Assembly (NCBI GenBank): GCA_965205845.1
Contig: CBDBIG010000002.1
Location: 496,001-560,000, forward strand
DNA: 64,000 nt
Origin: CBDBIG01 sp965205845 [NCBI: bacterium]
Lineage (GTDB): Bacteria; SAR324
Reading direction: 5' to 3'
Below the pieces are notes generated by a model, which saw only the letters and a list, made by a program, of their open reading frames with translations, was not told where the DNA came from and did not search any database. Of the stretch, positions 1 to 9,597 are shown one piece after another. The position numbers were made by a program, and so were the translations under genes. Positions within the stretch are counted from its first letter, which is position 1, and each line of letters begins with the position of its first letter.

Positions 1-1462
1 GGGTTAAACCGTGCTCAAGCAGTTGCTGTTTGGACCTATCCACATTTGCATTAGGGCGATCAATTTTGTTGATAGCCACCACAATAGGCACCTTGGCCGC
101 TTTCGCATGCTCAATGGCCTCAGTGGTTTGTGGCATAATACCGTCATCGGCAGCAACAATAAGGACGACAATGTCGGTTACGTTGGCACCACGGCGACGC
201 AAAGCGGTAAATGCAGCATGCCCAGGGGTATCCAAAAATACAAACTCCCCTTCTTTACGTTTGATGTGATAGGCACCAATGTGCTGGGTAATGCCACCGG
301 CCTCCCCTTGGGCAACCGCACTGGAGCGCAGGTGATCGAGCAAGGTGGTTTTACCGTGATCTACATGGCCCATAATGGTGATAATCGGAGGTCTTGTCTC
401 CATCTCCGCCGCCGGAATGTCACCCTCTTCTTTCACTAAATCCTCAAGGTCAACGCTCTCAATTTCGATTTCCACGCCAAAATCGGCAGCAACCAATTCG
501 ATCATGGTCTGTCCAATCAGCTCGTTCATGGTCACTGCTTCGCCCAGTTCAAACAGTTTTTTAATGATATCCGCCCCCTTAACCCCAATGGCACTGGCCA
601 ATTGCGCCACGGTCACTACAGAGCCAAGGCGAATTGCTTTTTGCCTTGCATTGAAAGTGTGCTGCGGGTGGGCGGTTTGGCTGCTATATTTTTTGCCGCG
701 ACCATCGCTAGAACGTTTGTTACGTCTTGGCTTAACCCATTCATTTTTTTCAGTTCCCGCCTTAATATTACGCGGATCACCACGCAAAGAGCGCCAACTA
801 TCACCTCCTTCTTTGGATTCGCGCTTGCGTTCCCCTTTGCGCACCTCCTTCCACGCATTGTTTTGCCCATCCTCCCACGATACCTCGACAGGCTTGGGCA
901 AATTAAAGGTACGGCGCGGCTTTTCAGGGGTTTTGCCATCGTCTTTCGTGTGCGTTGCCACCACTGGTGGCACAACGACGGGGGGAACGATGCTTTCTGG
1001 GGGAGTTTCTTTTGTGGGTGCCATCTCTGCGGGCTCAACAGCCTTGGCTGGAATCGCCCGTTCGATCGCTTCTTCGACCACGCCCACTTCTTGCACGGGT
1101 GGCTGCGCGACAGTTTTATCTTTGGGGGCTTCGTCCCGTTTTTTAGGCTTCGGCTTGGATACTTTAAGCCGTTTGACCTCACCGCTCGAGCGCACAGAAA
1201 CCAGGCGTCGCCGTGTTTTAGTGCCCCCTTTGTCGACCTCTTCAGGTGCCTCCACCGAAACTAAATCGGCCTTTAAGGCCTTTTTAGGGCTGGCTTTTTT
1301 GGCGCTACCACCCGCATTGGCCAATTTGCGGCGCACATCGGTCACGGTTTTTTCAGGAAGAACCTCGAAGTTGCCTTTTACTGAAAACCCCAGCTTTCTT
1401 ACGCGTTCAATGAGCTCCTTGCTTGGCAGATTCAACTCGCGGGCTAATTCAAAAACTTTCAT
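1..1462 (-). CDS. infB: translation initiation factor IF-2 (N-terminal 487 codons, cut by window edge)
   Basis: IF-2 is the GTPase that places initiator tRNA on the 30S subunit and promotes subunit joining. The visible part begins [20 protein letters not shown], a typical IF2 N-terminal module. A long basic and Pro/Lys-rich linker follows, then a second IF2_N-like segment, then the G domain with GHVDHGKTT at residue 365, DTPGHAAF near 411 and NKID at 465. The ATG at 1462 is set by an in-frame TAA six codons upstream. The gene lies 207 bp downstream of nusA on the same strand, the classical rimP-nusA-infB order, but I see no ylxR-type gene between them. The C-terminal domains lie outside the window. 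The identification is secure. Confidence 0.97.
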   Translation of the reverse strand, partial: MKVFELARELNLPSKELIERVRKLGFSVKGNFEVLPEKTVTDVRRKLANAGGSAKKASPKKALKADLVSVEAPEEVDKGGTKTRRRLVSVRSSGEVKRLKVSKPKPKKRDEAPKDKTVAQPPVQEVGVVEEAIERAIPAKAVEPAEMAPTKETPPESIVPPVVVPPVVATHTKDDGKTPEKPRRTFNLPKPVEVSWEDGQNNAWKEVRKGERKRESKEGGDSWRSLRGDPRNIKAGTEKNEWVKPRRNKRSSDGRGKKYSSQTAHPQHTFNARQKAIRLGSVVTVAQLASAIGVKGADIIKKLFELGEAVTMNELIGQTMIELVAADFGVEIEIESVDLEDLVKEEGDIPAAEMETRPPIITIMGHVDHGKTTLLDHLRSSAVAQGEAGGITQHIGAYHIKRKEGEFVFLDTPGHAAFTALRRRGANVTDIVVLIVAADDGIMPQTTEAIEHAKAAKVPIVVAINKIDRPNANVDRSKQQLLEHGLT

Positions 1463-1669
1463 GCGCTCTTGTGTACATTACAATCAGGTTAAAAAATCAC
1501 AAAATGGGCGGCGTTAAAACCCCATCACGGCCATCGCCAAATAGCCCACTATCCTACTTCACTGGCACAAACGGAAATCCATGACCAAGGCACCCTTCGC
1601 CTTATCCACACTGCTCGCTCAAAAATGCCCTTCACTTCCCCCACAAAAATGCCCATCTAACGCTTTTCT

Positions 1670-3193
1670 CTACTCCTTTTCCCCCTGAGCCATTTCATCA
1701 TCCAGCACCACAGGGCTCGGCGCACCCGTATTTTGGCTTGATATGGGTTGCGTTTTTGCGGAAACCGCCACAGGCGCTTGCGTTTTTGCAACGTTTTCGG
1801 CAGTTTGCGCGTCACCACCAATCACGGCATCGGGGGGCACGGTATGCTCGCTTTGAACAGCGCCGCCCTTGATGGCATCTTCGGCAGTTTGCGCATCACC
1901 ACCAATCACGGCATCGGGGGGCACGGTATGCTCGCTTTGAACAGCGCCGCCCTTGATGGCATCTTCGGCAGTTTGCGCATCACCACCAATCACGGCATCG
2001 GGGGGCACGGTATGCTCGCTTTGAACAGCGCCGCCCTTGATGGCATCTTCGGCAGTTTGCGCATCACCACCAATCACGGCATCGGGGGCTACAGGATGAC
2101 CGCCTTGGGCTGAGAGCGTTGCTTGCAGCCGTTCTCGAATTTGCTCTTCGAGGGTTTTGGTTTGGTCTGTGGTGGAACGCACATTGAGCTGGTAGTCAAG
2201 CAAACGCGAAGCCAAGCGTACATTCTGACCATGGCGCCCGATGGCAAGGGCCAATTGCTCAGGTTCAACCTCCACATCAATCACCCCCTCTTCGCGGTTG
2301 ATTTTAACCCGTGAAATCTCGGCGGGGGCAATGGCATTGGCCAAATAGGCTGTGATATCCTCACTATACTGCACGATATCAATGCGCTCTCCACGCAACT
2401 CAGAAATAATCGCCTGGACGCGAGCACCACGCATCCCCACACACGCTCCCACAGGATCCACATCTGCATCATTCGAGCGCACAGCAATTTTAGCCCTGCG
2501 CCCTGGTTCACGGGCTGCGGCCACAATCTCGACCACCCCATCATATATTTCAGGAGCTTCCATCTCAAATAGTTTCACCAAAAAATTAGGGTGCGCCCGC
2601 GAAACAATGAGCTGTGAAGGTTCTTTGGGGTCATTGAGCACATCCAGCAAAATCATTCGAATGTGATCGCCACTCGCCCAACGCTCATTAGGAATCTGCT
2701 CTTTGGGATGCAATACCGACTCCGTCTGGTGAAAGGTGACATACACTTTGCCCCGTTCAGTACGGCTCACTGTACCGCTCAACACATCGCCAATCCGCCC
2801 TTTAAATTTCTCAAAAATCACATCGCGCTCTGCTTCGCGCAGGCGTTGAAAAAGCATTTGCCTTGCCGTTTGTGCCAGTACGCGGCGCAGGTCGCTATTG
2901 TCAATTTCATACTCCACCTCATCGCCCACCTCAGCCATGGTGTCTAGTTCGCGCGCGTCTTCAAGCGAGATTTGATTGTCTGCGTCCTCGCATACCTCGG
3001 CCACCGTTTTATAACGATACACCTCAATCCCACCCCCTTCGGTAATGCGTGCTTCCACGTCTTCATACTGCTTAAATTTCCGTTTTGCGGCCGCCACAAT
3101 CGATTCTTGGACCACTGTCACCAGGCGGTTACGCTCAATGCCACGCTCGCGCGCAATATCGTTGATGGCTTCAAGCAAATTTTCCATTGCCAT
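1670..3193 (-). CDS. nusA: transcription termination/antitermination factor NusA with repetitive C-terminus
   Basis: NusA binds RNA polymerase and modulates pausing, termination and antitermination. The NusA N-terminal domain covers residues 1 to about 125, the S1 domain about 132-195, and the KH pair about 225-345, with VGACVGMRGARVQAI near 248-262 and LAIGRHGQNVRLASR near 316-330. After residue 365 the usual helix-hairpin-helix repeats are replaced by three and a half copies of a 28-residue unit containing PPDAVIGGDAQTAEDAIKGG, followed by a Gln/Ser/Pro-rich tail. The start is the MAMENLL methionine at 3193; the ATG two codons on is an equal alternative. Its first codons and the end of rimP are duplicated just upstream. 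The core identity is certain; the role of the repeat tail is unknown. Confidence 0.96.
   Translation of the reverse strand: MAMENLLEAINDIARERGIERNRLVTVVQESIVAAAKRKFKQYEDVEARITEGGGIEVYRYKTVAEVCEDADNQISLEDARELDTMAEVGDEVEYEIDNSDLRRVLAQTARQMLFQRLREAERDVIFEKFKGRIGDVLSGTVSRTERGKVYVTFHQTESVLHPKEQIPNERWASGDHIRMILLDVLNDPKEPSQLIVSRAHPNFLVKLFEMEAPEIYDGVVEIVAAAREPGRRAKIAVRSNDADVDPVGACVGMRGARVQAIISELRGERIDIVQYSEDITAYLANAIAPAEISRVKINREEGVIDVEVEPEQLALAIGRHGQNVRLASRLLDYQLNVRSTTDQTKTLEEQIRERLQATLSAQGGHPVAPDAVIGGDAQTAEDAIKGGAVQSEHTVPPDAVIGGDAQTAEDAIKGGAVQSEHTVPPDAVIGGDAQTAEDAIKGGAVQSEHTVPPDAVIGGDAQTAENVAKTQAPVAVSAKTQPISSQNTGAPSPVVLDDEMAQGEKE
1801..2094. repeat. 84-bp tandem repeat inside nusA (about 3.5 copies)
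   Basis: Near-identical 84-bp units begin at 1801, 1885, 1969 and 2053, the last one partial. The length is 28 codons, so the frame of nusA is kept. The copies differ by very few bases, which suggests recent expansion or ongoing homogenisation. Confidence 0.95.
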
Positions 3194-3470
3194 ACGCTTA
3201 TCTCATGTTCCTTTCCATATCTAGCTGTACATTGCGAATGTGGTCGAATGCAAGCCGCAATTCCCCTCCCACCGCCTTTAAGGACCACCGTGCCTTCTTC
3301 AATCAATGCCACGCTCGCGCGCAATATCGTTGATGGCTTCAAGCAAATTTTCCATTGCCATACGCTTATCTCATGTTCCTTTCCGGATCTAGCCGTGCAT
3401 TGCGAATGTGGTCGAATGCAAGCCGCAATTCCCCTCCCACCGTCTCAAGGACCACCGTGTCTTCTTCAAC
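3135..3470. repeat. 168-bp tandem duplication across the rimP/nusA junction
   Basis: Copy one (3135-3302) and copy two (3303-3470) align with scattered substitutions. Each holds, on the minus strand, the last ~34 codons of rimP, its TAA, a 4-nt gap and the first ~20 codons of nusA. The real rimP ends in the distal copy and the real nusA starts in the proximal copy, so both genes stay whole. An orphan nusA start and an orphan rimP tail lie between them. Confidence 0.95.
3299..3361 (-). pseudogene. orphan duplicated nusA start (20-codon ORF)
   Basis: Starting 4 nt after the true rimP stop, this ATG reads MAMENLLEAINDIARERGID and then meets TGA where the duplication joins the rimP tail. It keeps the native rimP-nusA spacing, so ribosomes leaving rimP may initiate here rather than at the real nusA start 168 bp downstream. 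It has no function of its own that I can see. Confidence 0.85.
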
Positions 3471-3890
3471 GGTTTTGAGGGTGCCCAACCTGATGGGGTC
3501 TTTTTTTCCTTGAGGTTGCGCCTCGTTAGCCCAGTCGGCATCGAGGGTAACACGTATCCCCTTACCAATCGACTGCAAAAAATGACGCGGCTGACTTAAA
3601 CGACGGTATATCCCAGGTGAGGAAACTTCAAGCGTATACTGTGCTCCTATCGGGTCCTCTACCTCTAAAATACGCCCTGCCATCTCGCTGGCACGCGCAC
3701 AAACCCCCACCCCCACTTCCCCCTCAAGGGCATCAACCAATAGGCGGAGCACTTGTTGTTCTTGTGCTCTCCATTGCACCTCAAGCAGCACAATCCCCAA
3801 CGCTTTTAAGGGGGCAGCAAGCCATTTCTCAATTTTTTCTTCCAATTGGCGGTTGCTAGCCAGAGAATTGTTGGGTTCAAGTGTTGGCAA
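3366..3890 (-). CDS. rimP: ribosome maturation factor RimP
   Basis: RimP helps 30S subunit maturation. The 174-residue protein has the family layout: an N-terminal alpha/beta domain with EEKIEKWLAAPLKALGIVLLEVQ and the signature YTLEVSSPGIYRRL near residues 84-97, then a small Sm-like C-terminal domain ending ERNMR. It is first in the rimP-nusA-infB run. Its stop codon is followed after 4 nt by a duplicated, non-functional copy of the nusA start, and the real nusA lies 168 bp further on. The 278-bp gap upstream (3891-4168) must hold the promoter of the run; I see no gene there. Confidence 0.93.
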   Translation of the reverse strand: MPTLEPNNSLASNRQLEEKIEKWLAAPLKALGIVLLEVQWRAQEQQVLRLLVDALEGEVGVGVCARASEMAGRILEVEDPIGAQYTLEVSSPGIYRRLSQPRHFLQSIGKGIRVTLDADWANEAQPQGKKDPIRLGTLKTVEEDTVVLETVGGELRLAFDHIRNARLDPERNMR

Positions 3891-4168
3891 TGTGGTTTTT
3901 GCAGGCTTTTTGATAGGTTTTAATGACTATGTAACTTTAACACGCCAGTGTATGTATTTTTAGATTAAGAAAGCAAGCACCATTATTTTGAGGAGCTTTC
4001 TACCATATCCCCACCCCCGCACCAACGCGCACTTTCAGCAGACAGATGCTCACACCCATATGTTTGCACCAAAACCATGTTTGCCACCATAAAATGCATT
4101 GCCTCATCCCCAGGCAAAACACCCTCGCACAATAAAAAAATCCCTGCAAACACACACTGCTCCAATGG

Positions 4169-5293
4169 CTACGAAGTTCCTTCTTGTTCTAACTGATGGT
4201 AGTTTAGGTTTCCCGTGTTTTGGCTGTTGACCAAGGTGCCGCGCTGCAAAAAACGCCCCAGCTGCTCAGAATGCATTTCGACCTCCCAGCCCTCTTGAAT
4301 GACCTTAACGTCGCCCCCTGGCACAATGTTTGTGCCTGTGGCAAAAAACTCTCCTGCATACAACGGGTTATGTGAGGCGGCTTGAGTGATCAGGTTTTTT
4401 AGGGGCGCGTTGATAAAACGTGAATTCGCTTTTGCCTCATACAAGGTGTTTTGTTGGGCGTCGCGAATGCTCACCGAAAAACCAATGGCAGGGTTATTTT
4501 GCTCGTTGCTCAGCCAGAGCCAAGGTCCAATCCCCATGGCCGCCACAAAGCACTTGGCTTGATATAGGTACAAGGTACATTCGTTTTCAATGCGGTTTCC
4601 CGAAACATCATTGGCCAAGGCATAGCCTAAAATTTCACCCGTTGAATACGTGACCAAGCCCAATTCAGGCTCAACCCCAGCCAGAACAGGCTGACGAACC
4701 TTGGCTTTGCCGTCGGGGCCTTGGCTGTTGGTTTGATCACTCCGCAAGCCCATGGCGCCACGCGGCCCATAAAAATGTTGCCACCGATCCCCTTTCAAAA
4801 AAATCTCGCAGCGCTCTTGGCGCATTCTCACGCTTTGATACACATAACGGTAGTCTTGCTTACCCCCTTCCATTTCGCGCTCAAAAGCAGAATTTTCGTA
4901 GGTAACACCAAAGGCTTGGGCACGCATGGGCAAAATGCAGGCCATTAAATGCGCACTGTTAGGGTGAGGGTCCACATCCAAACGGCCCTCATCCATCGTT
5001 TCCCCTTGTTGTAATGCCCTTTCCCACGGCCTTTGTAACCATTGGGGCAAGGTTTGGCTGTTTTGTTCTGCACGCCAAATGGCTTCTGCCGTGGGAAAGG
5101 GCGTTTGCGCCAGCAAAAATGCCCCTTCTGGGCGGTTGCCATAGGTTTGCAACAATTGGGTGCGCAGCGAGGCAGAGGGCAAAAAAGGGGTGAGGTCGCA
5201 CAGCGTATCCGTGCCTTTGCCCAACAGGTGCACACGGCGTGTGCTGGGGTTCCAATATTGTCCAACGGATTCCAATACGGGCGTCATGGTCAT
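4169..5293 (-). CDS. fumarylacetoacetate hydrolase (FAH) family protein
   Basis: This 374-residue protein resembles FAH-fold enzymes that act on 2-oxo acid or acylpyruvate-like substrates with a divalent metal. The C-terminal half carries the family pattern: VTYSTGEILGYALANDVSGN, then LYLYQAKCFVAAMGIGPWLW, SVSIRD, and near the end GEFFATGTNIVPGG, which matches the usual TGT(G/N)xVP loop. The N-terminal ~110 residues are variable. The family includes sugar-acid dehydratases and hydrolases, and the substrate cannot be read from the sequence. There are no close pathway neighbours: the upstream TPR gene is a separate unit and rimP lies 278 bp downstream. Confidence 0.75.
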   Translation of the reverse strand: MTMTPVLESVGQYWNPSTRRVHLLGKGTDTLCDLTPFLPSASLRTQLLQTYGNRPEGAFLLAQTPFPTAEAIWRAEQNSQTLPQWLQRPWERALQQGETMDEGRLDVDPHPNSAHLMACILPMRAQAFGVTYENSAFEREMEGGKQDYRYVYQSVRMRQERCEIFLKGDRWQHFYGPRGAMGLRSDQTNSQGPDGKAKVRQPVLAGVEPELGLVTYSTGEILGYALANDVSGNRIENECTLYLYQAKCFVAAMGIGPWLWLSNEQNNPAIGFSVSIRDAQQNTLYEAKANSRFINAPLKNLITQAASHNPLYAGEFFATGTNIVPGGDVKVIQEGWEVEMHSEQLGRFLQRGTLVNSQNTGNLNYHQLEQEGTS

Positions 5294-5496
5294 CAGTTAT
5301 TGCGTGGTAGGTTATAAGGGGATGCGCAATGATGCGCACAAAAAAGAGAGAACCCTGGCATTTCGCCTCACCCTAGCACCCTAGCACGCACTGCTGCAAT
5401 CACCGTTGCGATCCACGCCAAGTATAAAATGGGAATGCTCTTTGCCGCACTCGCGGCAAAACCGTCCCATCGAAAGCCTTTGGTATCAATAAATAC

Positions 5497-8400
5497 TTAC
5501 GGTCGTTTGGGACCATGGTATTGCAACCACTGCCGATGTTTTTTAGCCTGGGCTGCATCCTTTAATTTGCCATACAAATACACCAAGTTTTGGCGCAAAT
5601 GGGCATTATGAGGGCGCAGAACCAAGCTGTTCTCCATATGGCGCACAGCAGCATGCCACTGCTTGGCAACGAGCAGTATGGGAATCAGCAACCCCCTAGC
5701 ACGCTCGTGATTGGGTGCGAGGCGCAGCAAACGCTCGAGCACCTGCAAGGCTTGCTGGCGGCGCCTAAATTCAAGGGAGGCTTGGGCCAGGGCAAACAAC
5801 AAGGTGGTGTCTTTGGGATAATGCTTTATTGCCGTTTGTAGCAAGTGCAATGTCTTGCCTTGGCGGGGATTGGTTTTGTGCTGTAATAGTGCACGTCTGC
5901 GGAGCAAAGCCGGATCGCGGGGGCGTTGATTTTGCAGCGCATCAAGGGTTTTTAGCAAGGCTTTTTGTCGCTCGATTTGGGTTGCTTTGCGCTGCTTTCT
6001 TTCAGTTGATATTTTTTGCAGTGCCCGTTGCCGTGTAGGAGGTTTTTGCGTTAGCGCACGGGGCTTCGAATTCGTTTCTTGCTTGAAACGAATGCGTTCT
6101 TGCAGATCCTTTTGTGCCGTGACAAAGGATGTGTTTGCTTGTTGTAGAGCCACTTGGGCGCGCTGAAGCAAGGTTTTTTGTAGGTTGGCTAAGGGGAGCA
6201 ACAAGCCTACAGGCAATGGATTGGGTGCACGTTCTAAGGCAAGGCTGGCTTGTAACAACTTGTTTTGTTGGGTTAGCACCCCAAACCACTGTTGGCGAAA
6301 AGCCAACACCAAGGGTCTGCGAGCCACTGCTTGGGCCAACAGCTGCTCTGCAAGTGTGAGATCGCCCTGGGCAAGGGCTTGCTGCGCTGCCAAGTTTTGA
6401 AGGCTGGCAGAGGTTGGTTGGCTGGCCACTATCCGAGGAAATTCCTTGAGGTTGCCAATGCGTGGAGGAAGGTTTTGCAAAGCTTTGGTGTTGGGAACGG
6501 GGAGCCATTGTTGCAGGGCTGCAAAGGCCACATCATACTGCTTATGTGCCACGGCCAAGGTCACAATATGCTCCAACTCCTTTGCGGGTAACCGTTGCAG
6601 GTGTACCAGTTTTAACCACCGTTTTAAGGCAGCTAGGGGGGCTTTTTGCCCTTCAAGACCCTGGGCGGAATTACGCAAAAAAGCAGCACTCACAGGGCTT
6701 AAATGCAGGGCCATTTGGGCGGCCTTTTGGGCCAATTGATGCAACTGGGCTTGTTGATGCAACTGGGCTTGTTGATGCAACTGGGCTTGTTGATGCAACT
6801 GGGCTTGTTGATGCAACTGGGCTTGTTGATGCAACTGGGCTTGTTGATGCAACTGGGCTTGTTGATGCAACTGGGCTTGTTGATGCAACTGGGCTTGTTG
6901 ATGCAACTGGGCTTGTTGATGCAACCGGCTTAACCGCTGCCAATTGGCATGGTTTTCAGGAACGTAGGCGGCAAAACGTATCCGTGCCAAGCGCTCGGCA
7001 TGCCTGTTACCCACACGTTGCCAAAAGAGGGCCGTTTTTAACAGCAAAAAAGCACGCTTAGGTGCCCAACCCGCTTGTTGCCACACCTCCCAAGCCTTGG
7101 CTTTCGCACCAATGCTCCAATACACCTCACCCACACCCCAGCGTTGCTCTTGGGCGGGCAGGCTTTGCACATAGGCATCAAAATTTTGTTGGGCCAAACC
7201 ATAACGCTTGAGTGCCCACAATGCTCGAGCACGCAAGAAGATATGGGCAGAACTTTGGATTTTTTGCAAGATGTGTAAAGCTTGGGCTGGCTGATTGTTT
7301 TCAATGAGCAATTCGGCCAGGGCCAAGGCAGCGCTGGAGACTTGCTTTTTGTTACGCTGCTGCTGATAGCGTTGTTTAAGGTTTGCAACAGCCATCCGCC
7401 ACCAAAAAAACCTTGGGCTGCTCGCACTGCTGCCATGACTTGCATCACTTTTTAGGGCAAGCAGGTGCTCAATCAAGGCCCCGGTGGTGAACAATGTGCG
7501 GTTAGGGCTTTGCAGCAGCAGCTTTGGTTGCACCGCTTTTTTGAGACCTGGTTTGGTGGGAAGATTGTCTTTGTCGTGTAAAGCGGCTTGTAACCATGCG
7601 TGGTCAACATTTTGGTTTGGGGGTAGGGGTTTGGCAAACGGGTTTGGTTTGGTTTGAGCGGGATTTTGGGGGGCAAGGTTGCTTTGCAACCAATGGGCCC
7701 GGGCGGCCCATAGAACGGATGCCTGGGAACCGGCATGGAGACCGCGCATAAAAGCCTGTTCCACAATCTGCGGTGCCGTGCCGTGCCGTGCTGCACGCAA
7801 CAAAAAGGCAGCTTGCTTCGCGAAATCTCCACGCAAATAGGCCAAATCAGCCAACATCAACGCCACATATTGTGCGATCTGTTGTTTTTTCTCAGCATCT
7901 TGGGTTTTGTGGTGCTCAATGCGAAGCATATTAAGCCATGCTTTTGCCTGCCATACCCACCGTAAGGCAACCAACAAACGTCCATATTTTAAGCGTGCCC
8001 CTAAAGATTCCTCTGGGGGGACGCGTAACATAAAGGTGTGCAATGCATTCGCCGCCCGTGCCTGATCGCCCAAAACCGCGTAGGCCCGCGCAATCCAAAT
8101 TTGCACCTCGGGCAAGTTCGGCTGGAGCAAACGTGCTTGTTTGAGATAGTGTAAGGCTTCTTGCCCAGGGGCCTTGCTTAAGGCAAAATGCCCAAACAAG
8201 GTTAGGTTTGCCAAGGTGGGGTCTGCTTGAAACTGCTTCAAAGCACGTTGGAGTGGCGGTTGGGCAGCGCGCCTAGCTTGTAACGCCAAACGCAAGCGCC
8301 GGTTGGCAGCATAGTGGCGAGGGTTAAGCGACACTGCACGGCGATAATGGCCGACAGATTCCGCCCGCTTGCCTTGCTTTTCGAGCACCAAACCTAACCT

Positions 8401-8814
8401 ATAATGAGGCTCGCTGACACTGGCATGCAGGCGCAAGGCAGCGCGCAATACCTCTTCTGCCTCAATCAAGAGTGATCCTTGCCTGGTTTTTTCGGCTTTG
8501 GGGTGTGTTAAGCTCTTGGCCAGAGCCAGCTGAATCGCCAATTGGTTGGGGTGTTGGGTACTAAGGCTGCGTAGCAGGCCTTGGGCTTGGCGGATTTTCC
8601 GTTTTTTGAGCAGTAACGCGGCGTATTTTAGTTGCTGGGCAACACTTTGTTGTTGAGATGTTTTGGTAACCGATTGCTTTAAAAATTTTGGGGATATTGG
8701 CGGTGTAGTTTGCGCCAAAAGCGCGGTGGGCATGGTCAGGGCCGCGCACACTATCCAAAAATGCCATTTTTGAGCATTTAAGCAACGGATAAAGTCATGA
8801 TATGAGAGTGACAT
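5497..8814 (-). CDS. large exported TPR-repeat protein with a Gln-rich hexapeptide array
   Basis: About 1105 residues, likely a periplasmic scaffold. The chosen ATG (8814) gives MSLSYHDFIRC followed by a hydrophobic signal-like segment ending near TALLAQ; the frame stays open 46 codons further upstream but those codons lack family character. The body is packed with degenerate 34-residue TPR units, for example a unit around AILRAALRLH-like helices, PHYRLGLVLEKQGKRAESVGHYRRAVSLNP and, near the C-terminus, LRLAPNHERARGLLIPILLVAKQW. In the middle eleven LHQQAQ units form an uninterrupted helical Gln/His stretch encoded by an 18-bp repeat. I do not recognise a named orthologue. Proteins of this kind often assemble cell-envelope or surface polymer machinery, but nothing here fixes the role. 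Confidence 0.75.
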   Translation of the reverse strand: MSLSYHDFIRCLNAQKWHFWIVCAALTMPTALLAQTTPPISPKFLKQSVTKTSQQQSVAQQLKYAALLLKKRKIRQAQGLLRSLSTQHPNQLAIQLALAKSLTHPKAEKTRQGSLLIEAEEVLRAALRLHASVSEPHYRLGLVLEKQGKRAESVGHYRRAVSLNPRHYAANRRLRLALQARRAAQPPLQRALKQFQADPTLANLTLFGHFALSKAPGQEALHYLKQARLLQPNLPEVQIWIARAYAVLGDQARAANALHTFMLRVPPEESLGARLKYGRLLVALRWVWQAKAWLNMLRIEHHKTQDAEKKQQIAQYVALMLADLAYLRGDFAKQAAFLLRAARHGTAPQIVEQAFMRGLHAGSQASVLWAARAHWLQSNLAPQNPAQTKPNPFAKPLPPNQNVDHAWLQAALHDKDNLPTKPGLKKAVQPKLLLQSPNRTLFTTGALIEHLLALKSDASHGSSASSPRFFWWRMAVANLKQRYQQQRNKKQVSSAALALAELLIENNQPAQALHILQKIQSSAHIFLRARALWALKRYGLAQQNFDAYVQSLPAQEQRWGVGEVYWSIGAKAKAWEVWQQAGWAPKRAFLLLKTALFWQRVGNRHAERLARIRFAAYVPENHANWQRLSRLHQQAQLHQQAQLHQQAQLHQQAQLHQQAQLHQQAQLHQQAQLHQQAQLHQQAQLHQQAQLHQLAQKAAQMALHLSPVSAAFLRNSAQGLEGQKAPLAALKRWLKLVHLQRLPAKELEHIVTLAVAHKQYDVAFAALQQWLPVPNTKALQNLPPRIGNLKEFPRIVASQPTSASLQNLAAQQALAQGDLTLAEQLLAQAVARRPLVLAFRQQWFGVLTQQNKLLQASLALERAPNPLPVGLLLPLANLQKTLLQRAQVALQQANTSFVTAQKDLQERIRFKQETNSKPRALTQKPPTRQRALQKISTERKQRKATQIERQKALLKTLDALQNQRPRDPALLRRRALLQHKTNPRQGKTLHLLQTAIKHYPKDTTLLFALAQASLEFRRRQQALQVLERLLRLAPNHERARGLLIPILLVAKQWHAAVRHMENSLVLRPHNAHLRQNLVYLYGKLKDAAQAKKHRQWLQYHGPKRP
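6736..6933. repeat. 18-bp perfect tandem repeat, 11 copies, inside the TPR gene
   Basis: Units start at 6736 and every 18 bp to 6916. Each encodes six residues (LHQQAQ) on the minus strand. Only the terminal units differ. Perfect identity over almost 200 bp indicates an unstable array that can change copy number without shifting the frame. Confidence 0.97.
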
Positions 8815-9000
8815 GATCCAGCATATTTTGATGCACATACCCACCACACGGTTGTTTTTTGATTCAAAATAAGGGGGTGTGACAACAAAAGCACACCACA
8901 AAAGCACACCACAAGAGCACACCGCATGCCCCGCCTTTAAAAGACCAGACACGGATTTTTGTCTTTAACAGCGCCACCATCTTGGTGTAAAGAGGGTTTT

Positions 9001-9252
9001 TTAGCCGTTCTTGGAGGCCTGCTTCCACTGGGAAGGGGTGTAGGTCCGCAACGCCAGGGCATGTACGGCCTCACGCATGGCATCGCCCAGGGCTTGATAG
9101 ACTAACTGGTGTTGTTTTACCACACTTTTACCTTCAAACTGCGCCGAGACAACGAGGCATTGAAAATGGTGGTTGTCAGGGCTTTCAAGTTCAACAACAT
9201 CGTTGGGAAATGCTTGTGTAAGCAGGGTACGTAAATCTTCAATGGGCATCAT
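9001..9252 (-). CDS. BolA/IbaG family protein
   Basis: This 83-residue protein matches the small BolA-like fold that partners monothiol glutaredoxins in Fe-S handling and stress regulation. The visible family pattern is a start of IEDLRTLLTQAFPNDVVEL, then HHFQCLVVSAQFEGKSVVKQHQLVYQAL, followed by MREAVHALALRTYTPSQW, where the conserved helix and HALAL(K/R) end are typical. The start is ambiguous between two adjacent methionines. It stands alone, with a repeat-bearing spacer of 267 bp separating it from the upstream reductase gene on the same strand. Assignment between BolA and IbaG subgroups is not possible by eye. Confidence 0.88.
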   Translation of the reverse strand: MMPIEDLRTLLTQAFPNDVVELESPDNHHFQCLVVSAQFEGKSVVKQHQLVYQALGDAMREAVHALALRTYTPSQWKQASKNG

Positions 9253-9320
9253 AATACATGGGCACTTTGTTATGCGTTTTAAAATAAACTTTGAATCACT
9301 CTGTGCTCTGCCCGCATGCC

Positions 9321-9597
9321 ATCACGAACAAAGCACCGTTGATAAAGTCGCTGTCGGGCAAGGCTAAAAAACCATTGCCGTGTGTGGGCACGCCGCCGAA
9401 AATTGCTCTACAACGGGACCCGCTAACTGGGCTGCGCGGAACATGGCAGTCCATTTGCCGTTCAGCGTTTGCATTGTTTGACGCACGTTCTTAAAAAGCC
9501 ACCCTCCCAAAATAGCGGGTTAATAGGGCACGGTTTGGCCTCCGTCAATCACGAACAAAGCACCGTTGATAAAGTCGCTGTCGGGCAAGGCTAAAAA
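9321..9597. repeat. 50-bp direct repeat: dispersed copy of the reductase gene 3' segment
   Basis: Bases 9321-9370 repeat 9548-9597 with no visible mismatch. The second copy encodes LALPDSDFINGALFVI near the end of the SDR gene; the first lies in the spacer downstream of that gene. The two are 177 bp apart, so this is a displaced 3'-end duplicate rather than an abutting one. Confidence 0.9.

Noticed and set aside
375-1517. Long plus-strand ORF opposite infB
   Set aside because: It is the antisense of the IF-2 N-terminal region, whose motifs are unmistakable on the minus strand.
3983-4165. 60-codon minus-strand frame starting with TTG right after the FAH gene
   Set aside because: Position is suggestive, but there is no ATG, no ribosome site and no family pattern.
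6462-7061. Plus-strand ORFs rich in DATGLV or LMQLGL repeats
   Set aside because: Antisense shadows of the 18-bp array in the TPR gene.
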